A stretch of 24,688 nucleotides of DNA from the NCBI GenBank assembly GCA_018713665.1, contig DVOI01000024.1, positions 1 to 24,688 on the forward strand. Reading direction: 5' to 3'. The stretch is from Ornithoclostridium faecigallinarum. GTDB taxonomy: Bacteria > Bacillota > Clostridia > Christensenellales > UBA3700. Made by a program: the position numbers and the translations under genes. Of the stretch, positions 1-7,414 are shown one piece after another (within the stretch, counting starts at the first letter, position 1; the number at the start of each line of letters is the position of its first letter). The notes under the pieces were generated by a model, which worked only from the letters and a program-made list of their open reading frames with translations, had not been told where the DNA came from and made no database searches.

Positions 1-24
1 TGCTATCATAAGTCAATAGAACTA

Positions 25-60
25 CAAAAAAATACGTCTCCGCAACCTCTTGCGGAGACG
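25..60 (-). terminator. Rho-independent terminator of the GPH symporter gene
   Basis: A perfect 10-bp inverted repeat (35-44 with 51-60, loop 6 nt) is followed in the minus-strand direction by a run of seven T (A at 26-32 on the given strand). It lies just downstream of the symporter stop codon and has the classic intrinsic-terminator form. Confidence 0.85.
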
Positions 61-76
61 ATTTTGTTCAATATCG

Positions 77-2029
77 TCAAACGGTATCGCTTGCCGTCTG
101 ATCTTCTTCCGGCATTTTGATGCTCTCTTCGGCGAGTTTGCGCGAGAACGCCTCGCGGGCAAGTACGCGCAGCCACTTCTTTTTGCCTTCCGCCTTGGCG
201 TTGCCTATCCAAATGATGCAGAACGCTTTGCGGCGCCTGTTGAGTTCCTTTTGATCGGCGCGCAGTTTTTCGAACATCTCTTTTCTTGCGGCGGTTTTGC
301 GTCGTTTTGCATCTTTTCGTATCTCTTTGACGCCTTTTGCGATCTCCTTTTCGGGCACGCCGTTTGCGCGGGAAGCCTGCTCGTAAGCGGCAATATTCGC
401 CTCAAATTCCGCCTCTTTTGCCGCGCGTTCTTCGCTCTTTTGCCTCAGCTCTTCCTTTTCCCGCTCGGCAATCGCCTTGTTGCGCTCTTCTTCCTTTTCT
501 CTTTCGGCAAGATAGGCGGCATAGACGGCTTGCTGTTCCTCTTCCGGCGCATCGGTCAATCCGGCGTCCGCAATGACCTTTTTGCGTTTCAGCGATTCGC
601 GTATGACAGCCATTCTTTTGCGGTCGAGCCTGACAAGCAGATACGGCATTGCCGCGAGAAAACTTGCAGCCATCGCGATCAAAATGACCGTCGAGATGAT
701 AGGCTCCCGGATCGCCGCGTCTTTCAGTATCTCGTAATCAGTCTCGCCCGTGCTCGGATCGGCGACGAGTCCGTTGGATTCATAGACCCAAGTGAACAAG
801 AACGTGGACAGTACGCCGCCGATCGTTGTGACCATTGTCTGAAAATTCTGTGCAAAGCCCTCTATCCTCTCGCCGGTGATATCCTGCTGGGCGTCGAGAC
901 CGTCGGACATGATCGTCGTCTGTATTATATATTGAGGTCCGTCCGCAAAATTGAAGATGAACAGCGATATGACGAAGAAGACAAAGCCCTGTTTGAATGT
1001 AAAGAACATAATGAGTGCCGCTATGCAATTCGCCAGACAGAAAGTAAGTCCCGCTTTGCGCGTGCCGAGTTTTGAGATGATGAGCGGCGCAAGGATTATG
1101 CCCGGAGTAAAGCCGACGGAAACTATCGTCTGAGTTATGCCGAGCAAGCTGCTCTTGCCCAATTGATAGGTGCAAACCCACGGCAGAAGCGCGACGAGCG
1201 AAGTTTTGAAAGTGTCAAAAAAGCGGGTGGTCGTTACAGCCCAAAATTCACGGTTTTTGGACAATATCTTCATCCCCTCGGAAAATTTGATCTTGTTGAC
1301 TTTGAGCTTCGGCACGACCGCGCGCTCCTGCGCGAAATAGAGCGCAAACAAGCTCATTACGAGCGAACCGACGCCGAATATCGGTATGAGGATGCGATAT
1401 GTCCAAATGTTTGTCATCGCGTCGTCGCCATAGATGATGCCGCCGATCGACGGCAGCAAAAGCTGAATGATGCTTGGGCCGAGGTTGCCCAAAAGCTCCG
1501 AAAAACCCAAAATCCTCGAACGCTCCGCAGAGTTTGAGCTGATGACCTGCGACAGCCCCACCTGGGCGTTCGCGGCGAGAGGCTGCGCGATGCTGAGCAG
1601 ATTGTAAAAAATTCCTATGAGTACCGCTTTGACTATCGGTGACGCGTCGAGAGGAACGCCCCACGTCAACCCTACGAGCGCGATGACGCACGGGATCCCC
1701 GCCCAAATGACGTATGGTCTGAACTTGCCGATCGGAGTGTTGGTGTTGTCGATCAACATGCTCACGAACGGAGTTTTTATGACGCCGACGACGTTTGTAA
1801 TGATGTATAGTATCATTATGTACGTCGGGCTGAGTCCGTAGACCGTGCCGGTGAGCAGACAGGTCGCCGCCATTTGAATATAGTTGGTCATCAAAGAGCC
1901 GTAGCCTTTGAGCCCCATCGAGCCGACGCTGAATGCGGCGATCTCTTTGTATGCGACCTCGTCGCCGCGTTTGGGGCGTTGCCAATAGCGGCGCACGGCA
2001 AGCCATAGATCCTGAACTTTTTCTCTCAT
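77..2029 (-). CDS. GPH-family (MelB-like) sugar:cation symporter with long charged C-terminal tail
   Basis: A 650-residue polytopic membrane protein. Residues 1 to about 468 look like the glycoside-pentoside-hexuronide:cation symporter branch of the major facilitator superfamily: a short cytoplasmic N-terminus, then roughly 12 hydrophobic segments, with an early loop containing D-N-T-N-T-x-x-G-K-F-R-P-Y that resembles the family signature. The likely role is uptake of a sugar or glycoside with Na+ or H+; the substrate cannot be read from sequence. Usual length is 450-500 residues. Here about 180 further residues follow (roughly 473-650), rich in E, K, R and A, predicted cytoplasmic and coiled-coil. 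The start ATG at 2029 has only a weak Shine-Dalgarno (GGGAAA) and sits 11 nt after the U-run of the nrdR terminator, so expression may rely on read-through. No sugar-catabolic gene adjoins it. Confidence 0.85.
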   Translation of the reverse strand: MREKVQDLWLAVRRYWQRPKRGDEVAYKEIAAFSVGSMGLKGYGSLMTNYIQMAATCLLTGTVYGLSPTYIMILYIITNVVGVIKTPFVSMLIDNTNTPIGKFRPYVIWAGIPCVIALVGLTWGVPLDASPIVKAVLIGIFYNLLSIAQPLAANAQVGLSQVISSNSAERSRILGFSELLGNLGPSIIQLLLPSIGGIIYGDDAMTNIWTYRILIPIFGVGSLVMSLFALYFAQERAVVPKLKVNKIKFSEGMKILSKNREFWAVTTTRFFDTFKTSLVALLPWVCTYQLGKSSLLGITQTIVSVGFTPGIILAPLIISKLGTRKAGLTFCLANCIAALIMFFTFKQGFVFFVISLFIFNFADGPQYIIQTTIMSDGLDAQQDITGERIEGFAQNFQTMVTTIGGVLSTFLFTWVYESNGLVADPSTGETDYEILKDAAIREPIISTVILIAMAASFLAAMPYLLVRLDRKRMAVIRESLKRKKVIADAGLTDAPEEEQQAVYAAYLAEREKEEERNKAIAEREKEELRQKSEERAAKEAEFEANIAAYEQASRANGVPEKEIAKGVKEIRKDAKRRKTAARKEMFEKLRADQKELNRRRKAFCIIWIGNAKAEGKKKWLRVLAREAFSRKLAEESIKMPEEDQTASDTV

Positions 2030-2039
2030 AATTTCCCGT

Positions 2040-2069
2040 AAAAACGGCGACCGTCAGCAGTCAGTCGCC
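2040..2069 (-). terminator. Terminator after nrdR
   Basis: A 6-bp GC-rich stem (2046-2051 with 2064-2069) is followed in the minus direction by five T (A at 2040-2044). It lies between the nrdR stop and the symporter start. The loop is 12 nt, so it is of moderate strength and may act as a leaky terminator or attenuator for the symporter. Confidence 0.6.
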
Positions 2070-2076
2070 ATAAATA

Positions 2077-2550
2077 TCACTTTTTGTCGTTGCCGTGCTT
2101 ATGCTTGACGATCTCGTTGATCTCGCTGAGCCAGCTGTTTATGTCCTTGAACTGCCTGTGAACGGCGGCAAAACGAACATATGCGACGTCGTCTATATCC
2201 TTCAATCCTTCCATAACGAGATCGCCGATCAATGTCGACGTAACCTCCTGTTCGAGCCTGTTGGCAAGCTGCTTTTCGATGTCGGCGACGAGTTTGTCGA
2301 TCTGTTGCATAGAGACGGGACGCTTGTCGCACGCCTTTACGATGCCGTTTTTTAGCTTCTGAGGCGAAAAAATCTGACGGCAGCCGGACTTCTTGATGAC
2401 CATAATGGGCGCGGTTTCGATCGTCTCATAGGTCGTAAACCTCTTGCCGCAGTTCATACATTCACGCCTGCGTCTGATCGATGTACCGTCCTCATTGACT
2501 CTGCTGTCGATGACTTTGCTGTCCATACAGCCGCAATAGATACACTTCAT
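2077..2550 (-). CDS. nrdR: Transcriptional repressor NrdR
   Basis: 157 residues, the normal length for NrdR, the zinc-finger/ATP-cone repressor of ribonucleotide reductase genes. The N-terminal zinc ribbon is intact: C3 and C6 pair with C31 and C34, with the family's D-S-R-V and R-R-R-R-E-C stretches between. An ATP-cone domain fills about residues 46-137; it senses dATP/ATP and sets oligomeric state and DNA binding. The start ATG at 2550 follows a strong AGGAGG site. The gene has its own promoter (2569-2597) and terminator, so it appears monocistronic. No ribonucleotide reductase gene lies in this window, so its targets are elsewhere. Confidence 0.96.
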   Translation of the reverse strand: MKCIYCGCMDSKVIDSRVNEDGTSIRRRRECMNCGKRFTTYETIETAPIMVIKKSGCRQIFSPQKLKNGIVKACDKRPVSMQQIDKLVADIEKQLANRLEQEVTSTLIGDLVMEGLKDIDDVAYVRFAAVHRQFKDINSWLSEINEIVKHKHGNDKK

Positions 2551-2568
2551 AGTTCCTCCTTTGCTTCA

Positions 2569-2597
2569 ATTATACTACATCTTGGACGCGTTTGCAA
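2569..2597 (-). promoter_or_regulatory. Promoter of nrdR (TTGCAA-17-TATAAT)
   Basis: On the minus strand a -35 TTGCAA (2592-2597) is separated by exactly 17 bp from a perfect -10 TATAAT (2569-2574), 18 bp before the nrdR ATG. This matches the vegetative sigma-A consensus. Confidence 0.75.
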
Positions 2598-2612
2598 AGC
2601 TATATTGCAAAA

Positions 2613-2630
2613 ACCGCAAAATATTGCGGT
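2613..2630. repeat. Inverted repeat upstream of the nrdR promoter
   Basis: A 7-bp perfect inverted repeat (2613-2619 with 2624-2630, 4-nt spacer) lies 15 bp upstream of the nrdR -35 hexamer. It could be an operator or part of a hairpin in the sigG 3' region. It has no T-run and does not match the NrdR-box consensus as I know it, so its function is unassigned. Confidence 0.3.
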
Positions 2631-2640
2631 CATACCATGC

Positions 2641-2667
2641 AAAACGGACGAGACAGAAGCCGTCCGT
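2641..2667 (-). terminator. Second hairpin downstream of sigG
   Basis: A 7-bp stem (2644-2650 with 2661-2667) is followed on the minus strand by TTTT. It stands directly after the stronger sigG terminator and probably acts as a tandem backup. Confidence 0.4.
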
Positions 2668-2671
2668 GCGG

Positions 2672-2694
2672 AAAAAATGCGGCTGAATGCCGCA
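2672..2694 (-). terminator. Terminator of sigG
   Basis: A 6-bp stem (2678-2683 with 2689-2694, 5-nt loop) is followed in the minus direction by six T (A at 2672-2677). It begins 5 nt after the sigG stop codon. Confidence 0.7.
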
Positions 2695-2698
2695 ATAT

Positions 2699-3466
2699 TC
2701 AAAATTTATTTTTGATCTTGGCGAGCGCCGACTTTTCCAATCGACTGACCTGCGCCTGCGATATGCCCGTCTCGCGCGAGATCTCCGTCTGCGTCTTGCC
2801 GAGGAAGTATCGCAATTTTATGACGTTTCGCTCTCGGTCGGGCAATTCCCTTATCGCCTCTTTGAGGCAGATGTTGTCGTTCCAATTGTCGGCGGTGTTC
2901 TTGTCGTCGCCTATCCTGTCTTCGAGCGAAAGACCGTCGTCGCTGTCGCCGAACACATTGTCTTGCAGATATACCGGCTCGCTGACCGCGTCAAGCGCGC
3001 ACACGACCTCTTTGAGAGGAATATCGATCTCGGCGGCTATCTCCGTCTCGGTGGGCATTCTGCCGCGCTCCCCCTCCAAGATCTCCTTTGCGTGCAGCGC
3101 CTTGTATGCGATGTCGCGCATGCTTCGGCTGACCTTGATGCCCGAAGAATCCTTCAAAAAGCGCTTGATTTCGCCTATAATCATCGGCACCGCATAGGTC
3201 GAAAACGCGACGTTGAAGCGCGTGTCGAAATTTTCGACCGCTTTCATCAATCCGACCATCCCCACCTGAAAGAGGTCGTCGCTGTTGTTGCGGTTGCGGA
3301 ATCGCTGAACGAGAGACAGCACGAGCCGCACATTGCCCATCGCCAATCTTTCGCGCGCAACCTCGTCGCCCGCCTTACTCAGCTCGATCAGCCGCCTCAT
3401 CTCCTCGCGCCCGAGCTTTGGCAAAGAACCCGTGTCCACTCCGCATATCGTCACTTTGTGGTTCAT
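2699..3466 (-). CDS. sigG: RNA polymerase sporulation sigma factor SigG
   Basis: 255 residues, close to the usual ~260 for sigma-G, the late forespore sigma factor. The N-terminus carries the SigG-specific stretch K-V-x-I-C-G-V-D-T (residues 4-12). Region 2 has D-D-L-F-Q-V-G and F-S-T-Y-A-V-P-M-I-I-G-E-I, and region 4 ends with the helix-turn-helix stretch G-I-S-Q-A-Q-V-S-R-L-E-K. The start is set at ATG 3466 with AGGAGG 5 nt upstream; a GTG six bases further up lies inside that Shine-Dalgarno and is unlikely to be used. In Bacillus sigG follows spoIIGA-sigE; here it stands alone between the decarboxylase operon and nrdR. Its presence shows that the organism carries the endospore programme. 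I could not identify a convincing sigma-F or sigma-G promoter upstream. Confidence 0.95.
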   Translation of the reverse strand: MNHKVTICGVDTGSLPKLGREEMRRLIELSKAGDEVARERLAMGNVRLVLSLVQRFRNRNNSDDLFQVGMVGLMKAVENFDTRFNVAFSTYAVPMIIGEIKRFLKDSSGIKVSRSMRDIAYKALHAKEILEGERGRMPTETEIAAEIDIPLKEVVCALDAVSEPVYLQDNVFGDSDDGLSLEDRIGDDKNTADNWNDNICLKEAIRELPDRERNVIKLRYFLGKTQTEISRETGISQAQVSRLEKSALAKIKNKF

Positions 3467-3528
3467 AAGCACCTCCTATGTAACGAGCGGACTTACAAAT
3501 ATTGTAGACTTAAATCAAAAATATATAC

Positions 3529-3553
3529 AAAAAGCGGACCCTTTCGGATCCGC
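3529..3553 (-). terminator. Terminator of the decarboxylase operon
   Basis: An 8-bp stem with one G-U pair (3534-3541 with 3546-3553) and a 4-nt loop is followed on the minus strand by TTTTT. It lies 21 nt after the stop codon of the oadA-type gene. Confidence 0.8.
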
Positions 3554-3574
3554 CTTTCCGCTTGGTATTTTCTG

Positions 3575-4972
3575 TCAAATCGGCTGAATGCCGTTCTTGA
3601 CGTCGCCGACGAGAGTGTCGACCTTGCGCTCGTTCGCCTGTCTGTATTTGAAGTAGTTGAGCGCGACTTGGGGGAACAGCGCGTAGGACAGAACATCTTC
3701 TTCCTGTTTGTAGTATTGTTCGATCTCCGCGCGATACTTGGCGAGCTCGGGCTTGATGAGGTCAGCCGGACGGCAAGAGATCGGCTTTTCGTCGCCGAGG
3801 ACCTTTTTGACTACGTCCGCATTGGGCTTCGCAGGCAGTCTGCCGTACTCGCCGCGGAGCACACCCTTTGTCTCGGCGGAGACCATCTTGTATCTCTCGC
3901 CGCTGACGACGTTGAACACCGCCTGCGTACCGACGATTTGGCTGGTCGGGGTGACGAGCGGCGGATAGCCGAGATCCTTGCGCACGTTGGGCACTTCGGC
4001 GAGCACTTCTTCGTATTTGTCGAGTGCACCGAGCGATTTGAGCTGTCCGACGAGGTTGGAGAGCATTCCGCCCGGGACTTGGTATATGAGCGCCTTGACG
4101 TCCGTCTTGAGCGACTTGTCGGTTAGCCAACCGTCCTTTTTGAGGCGATCGGCGACTTCGACGAAGTGCTTGTTGATGTCGCTGAGCAGCTTGAGGTCGA
4201 GCCCGGTGTCGTACTCGGTGCCCTGCAAGGTCGCGACAATCGGCTCGGTGGCAGGCTGTGAGGTGCCATTGCCGAGCGCGGACAGCGCGCAGTCGATGAT
4301 GTCCACGCCCGCCTCAATCGCCTTGAGATAGGTCATGCTGCCGACGCCGGATGTCTGGTGGGTGTGCAGATGGATGGGCACTTTGACGACCTTCTTGATG
4401 CCCTTGACGAGCTCATATGCGACGTACGGAACCAAGATGCCTGCCATATCCTTTATGCAGATGACGTCGGCGCCCATATCTTCAAGCTCCTTGGCAAGCT
4501 TGATGAAGTACTCGGTAGTGTGTACGGGGCTGGTCGTATAGCAGATTGTTGCCTCGCAGATGCCCTTGTACTTTTTGCAGCTCTCCATCGCCTTGCGCAT
4601 GTTGCGGGTGTCGTTGAGCGCGTCGAAGATGCGGATGATGTCGATGCCGTTCTCGATGGACTTCTTGACGAACTCCTCGACGACGTCGTCTGCGTAGTGC
4701 TTGTAGCCGAGAATGTTCTGCCCTCTCAACAGCATTTGCAGCTTGGTGTTGGGCATCGCTTTGCGCAATTTGCGCAATCTCTCCCACGGATCCTCATTGA
4801 GGAAGCGCAGGCAGGAGTCGAACGTCGCGCCGCCCCAGCACTCGATCGAATAGTAACCGACCTTGTCGAGCTTTTCGGCGACGGGAAGCATCTCGTCCAA
4901 TCTCATACGCGTAGCCGCCTGAGATTGGTGAGCGTCTCTCAAAATTGTTTCGGTAATTTGAACTTTTGCCAT
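3575..4972 (-). CDS. oadA: Oxaloacetate decarboxylase alpha-type (5S) carboxyltransferase subunit
   Basis: 465 residues forming the TIM-barrel carboxyltransferase and following helical domain of the OadA / pyruvate carboxylase B / transcarboxylase 5S family. Expected active-site residues are visible: metal-binding D13 in L-R-D-A-H-Q-S, the carbamylated-lysine candidate K174 in C-I-K-D-M-A-G, and metal ligands H203 and H205 in H-T-H-Q-T-S-G. The M-L-L-R-G-Q-N and I-F-D-A-L-N-D motifs are also intact. The reaction moves a carboxyl group from oxaloacetate to carrier biotin, leaving pyruvate. There is no C-terminal biotinyl domain (full-length OadA is about 590 residues); the carrier is encoded separately two genes upstream. 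It is the last gene of a five-gene operon, 17 nt after oadB. No biotin carboxylase gene is present, which favours a decarboxylase over pyruvate carboxylase. Confidence 0.92.
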   Translation of the reverse strand: MAKVQITETILRDAHQSQAATRMRLDEMLPVAEKLDKVGYYSIECWGGATFDSCLRFLNEDPWERLRKLRKAMPNTKLQMLLRGQNILGYKHYADDVVEEFVKKSIENGIDIIRIFDALNDTRNMRKAMESCKKYKGICEATICYTTSPVHTTEYFIKLAKELEDMGADVICIKDMAGILVPYVAYELVKGIKKVVKVPIHLHTHQTSGVGSMTYLKAIEAGVDIIDCALSALGNGTSQPATEPIVATLQGTEYDTGLDLKLLSDINKHFVEVADRLKKDGWLTDKSLKTDVKALIYQVPGGMLSNLVGQLKSLGALDKYEEVLAEVPNVRKDLGYPPLVTPTSQIVGTQAVFNVVSGERYKMVSAETKGVLRGEYGRLPAKPNADVVKKVLGDEKPISCRPADLIKPELAKYRAEIEQYYKQEEDVLSYALFPQVALNYFKYRQANERKVDTLVGDVKNGIQPI

Positions 4973-4989
4973 GATTTATACCTCGTATA

Positions 4990-6519
4990 TTATGCGACGC
5001 CGAACACGGACAGCAATACGCCTGCCGCGACGGCACTGCCGATGACGCCTGCGACGTTGGGGCCCATAGCGTGCATGAGCAGATAGTTTTGCGGATTCTC
5101 TTCTTGACCGACGTTGTGCGAGATTCTCGCCGCCATCGGAACCGCGGAGACGCCTGCCGAACCGATGAGCGGATTGACCTTGCCCTTGCTGGTCAAATAC
5201 ATCAATTTGCCGATCAACAGCCCGCCGAGCGTGCCGAACGAGAACGCGACGATGCCGATGATCAAGATCTTGAGCGTCTGCAGATTGAGGAATACGTCCG
5301 CAGTCGCCTTGGTGCCTACGAGCACGCCGAGCAAGATCGTGATGATGTTGATGAGCTCGTTCTTTGCGGTGTTGGTCAATCTCGGGACGACTTCGGACTC
5401 CTTGAACAGGTTGCCGAGCATCAACATGCCGAGAAGCGGTACCGCGCTGGGCAGGATGACGCCTACTATGAGCGTGACCGCGAGCGGGAACACAACCTTC
5501 TCCGTCTTGGAGACGGGGCGGAGCTGCTCCATGACGACAGCCCTCTCCTTCTTGGTCGTGACCAACTTCATAATGGGCGGCTGTATCAGCTTGATCAAAG
5601 CCATGTACGAATACGCCGCGACGGCTATCGAGGGCAGCAAGTGCGCTGCAAGTTTGACCGTGACATAGATCGCCGTGGGGCCGTCCGCGCCGCCGATGAT
5701 CGCGATTGCCGCAGCCTCTTCGCCGGTGAAACCGATGTTGATCGCAACTATGAATGTGATGAAGATGCCCAGCTGCGCAGCCGCGCCCATGAGCAAACTC
5801 TTGGGGTTGGCGATGAGCGGACCGAAGTCGGTCATTGCGCCGATGCCCAGGAAGATGAGCGGCGGATAGATGACCCAATCGACGCCCTTGTACAGGTAGT
5901 AGAACAGACCGTAGTCCGCGACGACCTCCTTGCTGTATGCATAATTGGGGCTGATCTCCGCGACCTTCGCGCAGATCGCCGCCAGCTTGTCGGGCAGGCT
6001 GACCATATCGACTTCGCCGGCTGTCTGATAGACGATGCCGAACATCTGGTTGAGTTCGTTGATCGTACCCGATATGGGCGACGCATACGCGTATTGGTAG
6101 GTCTCCGCAATCTTGGCTGTAACAGCCTGCAATTGCTGCGAAACGGTCATTTCGTCCGCAAGCACAATCCCCAGCTTTTCGGCAAGCTGCGGCAAAGTGC
6201 CTGCAAACAGTTCTTCGCCGGTGTTGAAGAACATGTACATTTGATTGCCGTCGACGGTGAAGTTGTAGCCGTATGTTCCGTACAGAATGTTGTAGGTGCC
6301 CGGAATGTTGATGATGAACATGCCGAAACCTATCGCGAGCAGCAGATTGGGTTCAAACTCCTTGTACACCGCGAGGTAGATGAGCACGCACGCGATTACG
6401 AGCATGATCAAGTTCTGCCAAAGCGGAGTCAGCGAGGTCATAAAGCCCGTGCTGTTCCACAAATTCTGTAAGGAATCTACAAAGTCGAGCGACAATATTG
6501 TAGATGAAAATCCCAACAT
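4990..6519 (-). CDS. oadB: Sodium-pumping decarboxylase beta subunit (OadB family) with enlarged loop
   Basis: 509 residues; usual OadB/MmdB/GcdB lengths are about 370-435. This is the integral membrane subunit that decarboxylates carboxybiotin and exports Na+. Family blocks are clear: G-A-M-T-D-F-G-P (227-234), G-G-A-D-G-P-T-A-I-Y (276-285), N-P-L-I-G-S-A-G-V-S-A-V-P-M-A-A-R (449-465) and H-A-M-G-P-N-V-A-G-V-I-G-S-A (483-496). The residues matching Klebsiella D203, N373 and S382, implicated in Na+ handling, fall at D279, N449 and S458 by a constant offset of 76 (aligned from memory). The extra length lies in a predicted extracytoplasmic segment at about 74-208, rich in Y, Q, A and E. It sits between the biotin carrier gene (12 nt) and oadA (17 nt). 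Whether its partner is oxaloacetate or an acyl-CoA depends on which carboxyltransferase it uses. Confidence 0.93.
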   Translation of the reverse strand: MLGFSSTILSLDFVDSLQNLWNSTGFMTSLTPLWQNLIMLVIACVLIYLAVYKEFEPNLLLAIGFGMFIINIPGTYNILYGTYGYNFTVDGNQMYMFFNTGEELFAGTLPQLAEKLGIVLADEMTVSQQLQAVTAKIAETYQYAYASPISGTINELNQMFGIVYQTAGEVDMVSLPDKLAAICAKVAEISPNYAYSKEVVADYGLFYYLYKGVDWVIYPPLIFLGIGAMTDFGPLIANPKSLLMGAAAQLGIFITFIVAINIGFTGEEAAAIAIIGGADGPTAIYVTVKLAAHLLPSIAVAAYSYMALIKLIQPPIMKLVTTKKERAVVMEQLRPVSKTEKVVFPLAVTLIVGVILPSAVPLLGMLMLGNLFKESEVVPRLTNTAKNELINIITILLGVLVGTKATADVFLNLQTLKILIIGIVAFSFGTLGGLLIGKLMYLTSKGKVNPLIGSAGVSAVPMAARISHNVGQEENPQNYLLMHAMGPNVAGVIGSAVAAGVLLSVFGVA

Positions 6520-6531
6520 TATGCCACCTCT

Positions 6532-6927
6532 TTATGCGATCGTGCAGAGGACGGTACCGGTATCGATGTTCGCGCCTTCGCTGACGCTGTATGTGATCAC
6601 GCCGTCTTTGGGGGCGACGATCGGGGTGTCCATCTTCATAGCCTCGAGGATGACGATCGTGTCGTTCTTCTTGACGGTTGCGCCGTTGGAGAAGCACAGC
6701 TTCTTGACGAGTCCGGGCATCTGAGTCTTGACCGGGTCGCCTGCGCCTGCCGCCTTGGGAGCAGCCGAAGCTGCGGGAGCCGCGGGAGCGGGAGCCGCTT
6801 TGGGTGCGGCGACGGGCGCCGGAGCGGGAGCCGCGGGGGCTGCGGGCGCTTCATAGACGGGAGCGCCGATCTCCTCTACTTCTACGGCATAGGTCTTGCC
6901 GTTGACATTGACATTGAATTTACGCAT
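6532..6927 (-). CDS. Biotin carboxyl carrier protein (decarboxylase gamma / 1.3S-type)
   Basis: 131 residues with the standard three-part layout: a short N-terminal segment (1-22), an Ala/Pro-rich flexible linker (about 24-62), and a C-terminal biotinyl domain (about 65-131). The biotin-accepting lysine is K98 in E-A-M-K-M, and P-G and E-G turns flank it as in other biotinyl domains. It should shuttle the carboxyl group from a soluble carboxyltransferase to OadB. A Shine-Dalgarno (GAGG) precedes ATG 6927. Neighbours at 12-nt spacing are the OadG-like gene and oadB. As a stand-alone carrier it resembles the MmdC and transcarboxylase 1.3S arrangement and could serve both carboxyltransferases of the operon. 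Confidence 0.95.
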   Translation of the reverse strand: MRKFNVNVNGKTYAVEVEEIGAPVYEAPAAPAAPAPAPVAAPKAAPAPAAPAASAAPKAAGAGDPVKTQMPGLVKKLCFSNGATVKKNDTIVILEAMKMDTPIVAPKDGVITYSVSEGANIDTGTVLCTIA

Positions 6928-6939
6928 GATCTTTTCCTC

Positions 6940-7404
6940 TCATTTGATTTCTTTTATGGAGCGCACCCTGAACGGGAGATCGCTCATTTCGACGGGTTGA
7001 CCGCCGCAGTAATACGCCATCAGCGCCGCAGTGATGACCGCGACAACTTCGTCTTCTTCCTCTTCCGCGCGCTGCTGCTCCGTGGCGGCGACGGCGGCTT
7101 GTTCCGCCTCGCGCTTTTCGGTCTCGATGTGCTCGACCGCCTTCTTTTTGGCGACCTTATCGGGCAAGGCGATCAGATATTCGACAAGCTTGATGCACCC
7201 TATCAGCAGGAACAGCACGATGAACACCATCGCAAGCCCCAGGATGAACACCTGAATGCCCGTCCACAACCTGTCACCGATACCCATGTCCGCGATGCCC
7301 AGCTTGTCGGGATCGGGATCCTCGACATCGCAGGCAGTCGCGAACGCAAGCACGAAGATGACCGACAGCAGCGTCAGAAGTATCAACGCAACTCTCTTTT
7401 TCAT
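6940..7404 (-). CDS. OadG/MmdD-like small membrane subunit of the decarboxylase
   Basis: 154 residues. An N-terminal hydrophobic segment (about 5-24) ends in A-T-A-C25, which could be a signal peptide or a degenerate lipobox. A strong transmembrane helix follows at about 47-77, then a charged, Glu/Ala-rich stretch (84-118), and a conserved-looking C-terminal V-V-A-V-I-T-A-A-L-M-A-Y-Y segment typical of OadG/MmdD proteins. In the family this subunit anchors the carboxyltransferase and carrier to the OadB pump. Sequence conservation in OadG is low, so the call rests on topology, the C-terminal segment and position between the carboxyltransferase (10 nt) and carrier (12 nt) genes. Two hydrophobic segments rather than one are slightly unusual. 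Confidence 0.8.
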   Translation of the reverse strand: MKKRVALILLTLLSVIFVLAFATACDVEDPDPDKLGIADMGIGDRLWTGIQVFILGLAMVFIVLFLLIGCIKLVEYLIALPDKVAKKKAVEHIETEKREAEQAAVAATEQQRAEEEEDEVVAVITAALMAYYCGGQPVEMSDLPFRVRSIKEIK

Positions 7405-7414
7405 ATCCTCTCCG

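Noticed and set aside
2687..4126. Plus-strand open frame (479 codons) spanning sigG and oadA
   Set aside because: It crosses two real minus-strand genes and their intergenic terminator, with no protein family resemblance.
3575..4972. Pyruvate carboxylase subunit B as the identity of the OadA-like protein
   Set aside because: No biotin carboxylase is present, and the operon encodes the membrane pump subunits, so a decarboxylase role is preferred, though the sequence alone cannot exclude the alternative.
5071..6471. Long open frame on the plus strand (466 codons) opposite oadB
   Set aside because: It is antisense to a clearly conserved gene, has an R/D/E/H-biased composition with no domain, and no Shine-Dalgarno. 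It arises from codon bias of the real gene.
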